DNA of 64,000 nucleotides, from positions 218,289,528 to 218,353,527 of the forward strand of contig NC_092876.1 of the NCBI RefSeq assembly GCF_028372415.1, read 5' to 3'. Shown here one piece after another: positions 56,505 to 64,000 of the stretch; within the stretch, counting starts at the first letter, position 1, and each line of letters opens with the position of its first letter. The stretch comes from Notamacropus eugenii (taxonomy: Eukaryota > Chordata > Mammalia > Diprotodontia > Macropodidae). The notes beneath the pieces are model-generated. The model was not told the origin of the DNA, ran no database searches, and worked only from the letters and a program-made list of their open reading frames with translations. The position numbers and the translations under genes were made by a program.

Positions 56505-56758
56505 TCCTCAGTGTGTACGGTGGTGTACACACTGTAGCATCCAATTCTCTGTGACCCCATTTGATTTTCTTGGCAGATACTGGAGTGGTTTGCCATTTTC
56601 CTTCTCCAGCTCATTTTCACAGATAAGAAACTGAGGCAAACTTGGGTGACTTGCCCAGATTCTCACAACTAGTATCTAGGGTCGCATTTGAACTCAGGTC
56701 TTTCTCACTCCAGGACTGGCCCTCAATCTACTGCACCACCTAGCTAGCTGCCCAATGT
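56505..56758 (-). repeat. CORE-SINE with RTE-like tail, antisense
   Basis: GTGACCCCATTTGATTTTCT, TACTGGAGTGGTTTGCCATT, CTCCAGCTCATTTTCACAG, CATTTGAACTCAGGTC and CACCACCTAGCTAGCTGCCC. It lies in the last BAZ2B intron, about 280 bp from the final coding exon. Confidence 0.8.
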
Positions 56759-57204
56759 ATATTGTCTTTTCTTCTATAATATAAGTTCCTTTGCTCCAGG
56801 GAACTTTTTTTATGGGTGGATTTCAAGGGCTTTTCATATAATGCCAGATCATATTAACAATGTTTACATTTTTTCCATCCTTTTTTCATTTATTCATGAT
56901 AAAACTGAGTAGAAACGTTAGACTTAAGTTGGCTACATGAAAGTCCAAACTGTAATTTCTAAATATAAAATATGAAAGTAGAATTCTAGAAAAGGTCATT
57001 TTTTTTTTTGTTTCATGGCATAAATGGATTTAAATAGGGAGAGTTTCACAGATCTCTGCAAATCATATTTCCAGACAACCCCATATTTCTGATGTATACT
57101 TTTTTCAGGTGTGCAGGCCATATTATGAGGTTTTTTTTTGTTTGCTTCGTTTTTGGTGTAAGCATCACAAATATCCTTTAGGACTTGTAACATCCTATGT
57201 AATC

Positions 57205-57365
57205 TGAATGAAAGCAGTGTGGTATCGTGAAAAGAGGACTTTATGGAGTCAGAAAACCTGGCTTCAAATGCTACCTTTGATACTACCAATATAACTTTGA
57301 GGAAACCACTCCTTGGGCTTCATTTTAAGGTTCCTTCCAGTTTCTAGGTTTGTGCTCCTACAATT
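57205..57365 (+). repeat. MIR-type SINE
   Basis: GCAGTGTGGTATCGTGAAAAG, GAGTCAGAAAACCTGGC and TAAGGTTCCTTCCAGTTTC. Confidence 0.6.
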
Positions 57366-59976
57366 TCTAGCATGGTAATTTGAATAAACAAGACTAATAC
57401 AACCTTTGCATGTAGATTAACAGCACACTTTTTTTTTTTTTAACACAAAGGAGAGGAACAATAGAGCGCTTAATCAAGACACTTTGTTTCAATATTCAAG
57501 CACTTAACCATATATAGTCATCTACTCAAATGCATATATACATGCATACATATATCCATTGTGCCTTAGGTAGTTCCTAGCTACCTAAAATGCGAGATTT
57601 TTCCTATCTTCTCAGTATATTTTCTCCCTTTGTAAACTTCGGCTATTTTCCAAGTTCATTCTTCTCTCCCAGCAACCGACTCCTTTATTTCTTATTCTTC
57701 CAGTCAGCTCCAGACAGACCAATACAAATAAAAGAAACCACGTAAACCTTATTTGCAAGTGATAATAAGTCATAAGAAATAGCCTTCCTCTAAACAGAAA
57801 AAGGCATTTTAGGCCTCTCAGGTTTTTTCAGTGTTTCCACTAGGAAAAAGCTCATAATCTGTGAGCAAGCACAGTGGGAATGAAACTTCTTCAATTGATA
57901 AATAGTAGCTAAGTGGGTATTAAAGCCAAATGAAGTGCCAGTATATTTCGAAAGAGGGCTTTTAGAAATGCTAATGCTAAATTATTTCTGACTTGGGATG
58001 AAGAGTATTTTAAAAAATGAATACATCAGAAGGGAGACTCTCAGGTTTTGAGAATAATGCTTTGATAACACTGAAAAGCAAAGCAGTAGAAATTTCTACT
58101 ATTTCTCTAGCAATTTCAGAGATTTTTAATTTCTTATGAGGAATCTAGCCTCAAAAACCAGAATCATTTACTCTGTCTTGAGTCAGAGCTAATTCACTGA
58201 CTTTGAATGATTCCAAATAAAAAAATCTCACTGCTGGAAGTAACATCTGAGATCCATCCTATACCTGAAGCAGTATAGAAACTGTATTTATAACGTCCTA
58301 ACAAAACCCAGTCACCATCTGAAAGATTTTTAATGGCAGAAGTAGTCTATTATTGCTTCCTTTTTTAAAAAGCACTTCTTTGACAAACTGAGACCTGGGA
58401 CTAAGCTCAAAAAGGCCAAAGTCTCCCACTTCAGAGTAATCTCCAGTCACCCTGACCTATGCCTTGCTTCTGGACCCAGATGGCTCCTAAGGAGAAAGTG
58501 AGGGTAGTGACTTTGCACAGCCCTGCCTCACTTAAATCCAGTTCACTTGCAAATCAAGACATCTTCCTGATGTCATGGTCCTCTTTGAGAACAAAGGACA
58601 AAAACACCAACATTCTATAACCTTTGTCTTAGTCCCAATTACCCCAATTCTGGATTTTGGTGGCTGCCCCCTTTCTGGTCTCAAACCCATCTCCTCTCTG
58701 ACATTTTACAAAGAGGATCCCTGGTTCAGAATCCTTTAGATACTCTCAATTATTTCCCACATAAAGGTGAAGCTTTACACAATGGACTATACAGCTCTCT
58801 ACCAAATGCCTTGTCCAATGCCTGCCATCAGTTCCCTAACCATAACTTTCACTCTATTTGCTGTTTTAAATTTTTTAGTCTTTGAAAACATCTTTCAGGC
58901 CCCATTTCTTTTCTTTTCATTTCTGCCCAATCCTGGATTTTTTCCTTCCAAATTCTACTAGAGCCCCTTCTGGATTAGGTAACTTCACAAATAACTCTCA
59001 CAATCCTTAGGCTTGGTTAATTTGTTAGTTTTGAGATGCCACTCTGTTTAAAACTAGATTTCCATATGGCATGAAGATTTTATGTGGATCCAAAATGTGC
59101 AACTGAGCAGGGACTCTAAATGTAGGATCTGTCAAATGTCATTATAATTTTTTTAGTTAAAAAAATTATTAGTTATAATGTTTGCAAAATTACAACATCA
59201 AAAATAGTTTTAAGATACCTCTGGCAAATCTGTTTGACCAGTATGATGATAACACAGATAAACCCTAAACAAAATTCCAACCCACTCTTCTAAACTGATT
59301 CAATCCCATGCTATCTTCTTAGGAGAAAAAATGCTCAGAATAAACCAATTAATGTATTTATTTGGAGTTTATCTAATAGCTCAGAATCTTACAATTATAG
59401 CTGGTAAATTTATTGGTTGTTCTTTCTCTGGTTATGGAAGGGTATTGTAGATTAAGATCCCAAAAGAAAGCCATTAACTGGTTTGGAGGGAGAAAGGAGG
59501 AAGTGACTTGTAACTTCATAGGTACAATGGCTCGATATGGGTTTGTTCTGCCAGTGAACAGCCCCATCTATATAGCTCCAAAAGTACCCACTGTCCATGG
59601 GAAGCAAAACACACTCATAGAATATATATGTGTCTTTATAGTCCTCAGGAGGAACTATGATAAGATATGGCAAAGTGCACCATCCAGTTACTAGGATGCT
59701 TTTCTCCCTTTAGTCAGCTTACTAGGTAGAACACACTAAAAAGGAAAAAAAAAAGGATTATTTCTTCTCCTAGTCAAATGGAAGCATTGCTTATATTCCC
59801 AAAGAAATAAAGGAAAAATCAAGACCTCTGCTTTTAGGCATTCCTTAATTAAAAGTTCTAATAATATACTACCTTTGGAATTTTGTGATAACCCAGAAGC
59901 ACGATAAAGCCATTTTAAATAAAAGTCATATAAGATGCTATCAACAGCATATAGCTTTACAAATATATTTACTTAC
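57365..59976. other. Last BAZ2B intron, mostly unassigned
   Basis: Apart from the SINE body at 58425-58615 nothing is recognised. Open frames on both strands overlap at 59413-59694, with no protein I can identify. Confidence 0.4.
58425..58615 (+). repeat. SINE with distinct 3' body (copy C)
   Basis: AATCTCCAGTCACCCTGAC, CAGATGGCTCCTAAGGAG, CACAGCCCTGCCTCACTTAAA and GATGTCATGGTCCTCTTTG follow the body of copies A and B in sense. The head is missing and an A-rich ACAAAAACACC ends it. Confidence 0.65.
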
Positions 59977-60120
59977 TGTCCACTACTTAGTTTTTCTCTA
60001 ATGGTAGAAAAATCCATTGGTTTCTTAATAACCTTCTTATAACCAGGGACAAGTTTCAAGTTTACAGGAAGTAGAAAAGGCCATGCATCCTCATGAGTTT
60101 CCATTTCAGTCAGGATCATG
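59977..60120 (-). CDS. BAZ2B: BAZ2B exon, first half of the bromodomain
   Basis: This exon of 144 nt encodes SMILTEMETHEDAWPFLLPV, then NLKLVPGYKKVIKKPMDFST and IREKLSSGQ. It contains the WPF shelf and the ZA loop, which line the acetyl-lysine pocket in this family, and the PMDF motif. The acceptor is ATTTAG and the donor GGACA|GTAAGT, so the glutamine codon is split CA|G with the next exon. It is practically identical to human. Confidence 0.97.
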
Positions 60121-60340
60121 CTAAATAAAATAGCATTTTAAACAAATTCATAGTTAAGCATTTGTTGATAAATACAGTACATTTGAATAGAATATATGGT
60201 TGAAAGAAGATGGGCTTTTAAAAATAATTTTTCTACTAATATAGGAAAAATCAGCATTTATTGAAAAACTTTGAAAAGTTCCTAATACATTTAAGAGAAT
60301 ACTGAAAATTTTTTGAAGTAAAGAAGAATAGAAAACCTAC

Positions 60341-60606
60341 CTGCATAAAGCCAGGTCCTTGGAATCATCTCTTTTAGGTTTCTTAATAGAAGTAAAACTT
60401 TCTTGTTTTAACAAGTTTAGAGACACATTTTCCTCCATTTTTCTTTTCTTGGGGTCTTTATTTCCTTTCTTTTGTGAACTACTTGTGGCTGCTGAATCTT
60501 CATCTTCAGTATCACCTGTTAGAGATAATTTCCTCCCTTTCTTTTGTTCATTACTCTTTTTTCCTTTGATATTAAGTTTTTTGATTTTTAGAGTTTGACC
60601 ACTTGC
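60341..60606 (-). CDS. BAZ2B: BAZ2B exon, linker between PHD finger and bromodomain
   Basis: BAZ2B is a nuclear chromatin reader with a TAM/MBD-like domain, a PHD finger and a C-terminal bromodomain, associated with ISWI remodelling complexes. This 266-nt exon starts in phase 0 after an acceptor ending TATAACAG-like (TTATAG) and encodes ASGQTLKIKKLNIKGKK, an acidic stretch TGDTEDEDSAATSSS, then a basic segment with KKRKMEENVSLNL, ending KKPKRDDSKDLALC. It matches the human linker closely. The donor is TGCAG|GTAGGT. The lysine-rich runs could act as nuclear localisation signals (inference). The PHD-finger exon that should precede it was not found up to 64000, so the intron exceeds 3.3 kb. Confidence 0.95.
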
Positions 60607-61544
60607 CTATAACAGAAAAGTGTAAATATGGTATAAACAATATGGAAATTTGATTGATATATGTATATTTTCTCTATGCTAAAACAAGTAATGGAACAAT
60701 GCAAAAAAGTCCTTATTTTTTAAGCTATTCTTAGTAGAAGGAAAGAGTTGCATAGATCAAAGCAAGTGATAAAAAATTTGTTTCAAAGTGATATAAAAAC
60801 TTAGAAATCACATAGCCACTAAAAGTCCAGTAGAAATAATAAGAGTAAAAAAGAATTTGAGAGGTCTTGAAACAATTTCTTATTGAACTTGTAAATGAAA
60901 ATCAATATAAATATATTATATTATAAATATACATATTTTACAATGTAAATCATATCCAACTCTCTTCCCATTTTCAGATTGAATTCTGTACTTATGCCAG
61001 CTCTAATGACAAGACTAAAAACTAATACAACAAGAAAACTCTGCCATCAAATTCATCTTTGGAATTCTCAGCTAACTAACTCAACTAACACCACTGTACA
61101 TCATCACTTTTACTGTAGAACAAGACAGAGATATTTCTCAAAAGCAGTAAGTGAATAAATTTTCAAAGATTATAAAAAGATTCTTATTTAGAATATAATT
61201 TAATTAAGAAAAAGCAGGGGGAACAAAGCATGGAATTTTACTCAGAGTTCAAAGATTATTAAAATCCCAAAGGGAGATGACAATCATACTATGAAAAAAA
61301 TGTTCCCAAAAAGAAAATATATAAGATATGGATAGAGACAGTTTCTGTTTTTCATAGGGACAAAAATGACGGCACTTTCTATGTACTACGTATATGTTGA
61401 ATTTTCTATGTATGCAAATATATGATAAGTACATATACACATACATGGTTGACTAAGAAACTTTAATATGCTCAGAGAGATGCAGAATAGGAGAGGGTTC
61501 TAAGACTTCTCTTTTAAAAAAGAGGGACAATGTGTTTTGATAGG

Positions 61545-61735
61545 AAAGAACATGACTAGGAATTTACAAATATGGGTTATAGTTAGTTCTCACACTAGTT
61601 TGTATGATATTGGGCAAATCAATTACCATTTCTAGGCCTCAGTTTTCTCATCTATAGAATAAAGGGGATGAACTAGATAACTTCTATGGTTTCTTAGTTT
61701 AACAATTCTATTCAAAAATCTGTGACTAATATATC
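61545..61735 (+). repeat. MIR-type SINE
   Basis: TATTGGGCAAATCAATTACC, GGCCTCAGTTTTCTCATC and GGATGAACTAGATAACTTC. Confidence 0.6.
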
Positions 61736-62985
61736 TAAATTCAAAGAAAACAATGTTAAACTCCCTTATTTACAGTTATTTTCTTAACTACTGAGGTATA
61801 TAAGTTTTACAATGATGAGGAAACAGTTGAGTAGATTACAGTATTGATTCAACTCATTTCAAGAATAGTTCAAAGCCACAATCTAATTTGAGGAAATTTC
61901 TCAGCTGTCAGGCATTGACCTCTCAAGCCAATAAATTTTAACTAGAAAATATGAAAGAGTGACAGCTAGCTATAGTCTCATTTTCTGAGAACACAGCAGT
62001 TTTTAAAAGGTGGTACAGTGAGTTCTCAGCTTCTCATGACAATAGGGGACCAAGACTGAAATCAAATTTCTAACCATTTCAAAAGTTACTTCAGAGATAA
62101 AGGGCTTTTTTTTCATTATAAGGCCAAAGATTGCTCCAAAGAGTTTTCATTGGGCCGTAGACTATTGTAGACATCAAAAATTAGTTATATATGCAGTGTT
62201 CAAAAGCAATCTAATTTTCCCCATGATATATATACAGTAAATAAAAAAGTTGCATTTCTTCACATTTTTAAACAAAATTCCAAAAAATTATGAAGAAATG
62301 AACACAATCTAGTGGACTTTTTGCTTCTTTTTCTTGCAAATTAAGAATTAAGGTCTGCTCCCAAAAGTGTCTTGAGTTTCAGTTTTTGATGTATGTGAGC
62401 ATCTGTTATTTATGATTAAAGGCAGGTACATGTAGACAGTCATGTGTATAGATTGTGATTCATAGATCAACATAAAGAATCTTATAATGCAGTATACCCA
62501 CTTAAAGCAGTCCAAAAAATTTTTTCTGAGTTTTGTGTACTATATCACAACTGATGCTGTGGTGGTAAAATGGAGGGGGGCACGAGTATAAGAAAAATTA
62601 TATTTTTCTCAACTGCAAATCCATATTTACCATCTTATCAAGCTTTGTTTAAACACAAGAAAAATGACTACACTGATCTTCACAAAAGTATATGACCGTT
62701 TAAGCAGATTCCTACTCATGGAATAATGTAGTGTGTACAAACCAAAAAATCATTTACATTTGATTTTGGACATTTGAAAGGTACCAGGTATTCTGAGAAT
62801 TCACAGCATTTTTAACAAAGTAGACTCTACTGTCAATCTCATTTAAGACAAAATGAAAAACTGTTCAGCACTGGTATCCTGTCCCCCTGCTTCCCAATCC
62901 TGGCTTACTAGTTTACTATGTTTTATTTCTATGGCTAGTGAAGTATCCTCAGACTTCATGATTCATACCTTCCCTCTAAAACAAA

Positions 62986-63240
62986 GGGGCAGCTGGGTGG
63001 CAAAATGTATAGAGCACTAGACTGGGAATCAGAAAGACTCATCATTCTGAGTTCAAATCTGGCCTCAGACACTTTACTAGCTGTGTGACCCTGGACAAGT
63101 AACTCTGTTTGCCTCAGTTTCCTCATCTGTAAAATGAGTTGGAGAAAGAAATGACAAACTGCTCAAGTATCTTTGCAACGAAAACCCCAAAAAAGGTCAT
63201 GAAGAGTCAGACATGAATGAAAGGACCAAACAACAACAAC
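62986..63240 (+). repeat. CORE-SINE with RTE-like tail, full length, the best preserved
   Basis: Begins GGGGCAGCTGGGTGGC, with GTTCAAATCTGGCCTCAGAC, AGCTGTGTGACCCTGGACAAG, GTTTCCTCATCTGTAAAATG and AAACTGCTCAAGTATC, ending CAGACATGAATGAAAGG and a CAACAACAAC tail. The least diverged SINE in the window and so probably the youngest. Confidence 0.85.
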
Positions 63241-64000
63241 TCCATGAAGAAATTAACTTGCTATAATACACATTTTCTGAGTTAGGGAGGAAATTATTTT
63301 GGATAAAAAAAGAAAGCTTTTTGATTAGCTCTAGAATCAGAAACAATCCTATTAAACGGAATAGATGACAATGTCAGTAAGATACTGAAGAGAGGAATTT
63401 ATAACTATGACAGCAGTCTGTGGTGACAAAACAAGTGAGAGTATAGATATAAGTGCACGCATGCACACACACCAAAGAAATTCACTTCGGCTAGTTTAAA
63501 TTGAATCTTAGTCTAATTTTAGCAATATAAAATCAATTCCTTTGAGATGATGCCATTGACAAATGAAATAAAATAACCAACAAGCATCTCACAAAGGGTT
63601 AATCTAGAAAAGCAAAAGACTCAGATAATTTACAAACTGAATAATAATCCAACAAATAATTCAAAGTTGCTTGCATTCTTTTACAAAATTTCAGGGAAGA
63701 GCTTTTCTTTCAAGTACATTTAAGGCTCTTTCTTGGGGGGGTATTTCCCCCAAGGTAATCTAGTTAACAATACTTACAACCTTACATTTTAAAAAGTAGC
63801 TTCCCCATTACAGACTTCTTTTGGAGGACTCCTGTGATGTGAAGCCATGTGGATCTAAAATCTTAAAGTCTCTACCACTGTACACAAGTTCTTCCTAGGC
63901 TTTGTATAGGGACCCAGCAATATACTGTTGTCCAAGAACAATGTAAGTAGATGTGACAAGGCTTATCACTGGGTTAATTGTAAAGTGGAGAATTCTAGGA

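Larger units (their letters stand above)
60607..64000. other. BAZ2B intron upstream of the linker exon
   Basis: AT-rich with two SINEs (61545-61735, 62986-63240). I looked on the minus strand for the PHD-finger exon (family sequence with DGDWFCPAC) and did not find it, so it lies beyond 64000. Confidence 0.5.

Noticed and set aside
59413-59694. Opposed open frames as a nested gene in the BAZ2B intron
   Set aside because: No recognisable protein, no splice or promoter context, and overlap on both strands suggests chance.

Overview
The window is vertebrate nuclear DNA and almost certainly marsupial. Coding sequence is a tiny fraction and is split into short exons with GT-AG borders. The rest is packed with interspersed repeats typical of marsupials: L1 with the marsupial 3' end, abundant L2, an old L3/CR1, Bov-B-like RTE fragments, and tRNA-headed CORE-SINEs ending in an RTE-like tail. 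The exact species cannot be told from this sequence alone. No operon, CRISPR array, prophage or intact mobile gene system is present.

Two host genes lie on the minus strand, in the order known from human 2q24 (BAZ2B upstream of WDSUB1). WDSUB1 occupies about 1.0-40.7 kb. Its CpG-island promoter is at about 40.0-41.2 kb, the start codon at 38045, and eight coding exons encode the first 377 codons (seven WD40 repeats, then the SAM domain). The U-box exons lie beyond the left edge. The last three coding exons of BAZ2B are at 60606-56074 and encode the final 187 residues, including the whole C-terminal bromodomain. Its 3' UTR runs down to a poly(A) signal near 54.79 kb.

The roughly 14 kb between the genes holds a nearly full-length ACTB processed pseudogene (42.55-44.33 kb) inserted into an old L2, and a multiply interrupted L3/CR1 element (48.2-53.4 kb). 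The WDSUB1 introns hold a near full-length but dead L1 (3.36-9.78 kb), two large L2 copies (19.3-21.2 kb sense, 23.0-24.9 kb antisense), two RTE-like pieces (one of them intergenic), three hAT-like MITEs (one intergenic) and many SINEs. The most useful observations are the reconstructed gene models, a NAGNAG acceptor at the SAM exon, the nested insertion histories, and target duplications that date insertions relative to each other. I found no convincing evidence of a new biological system.
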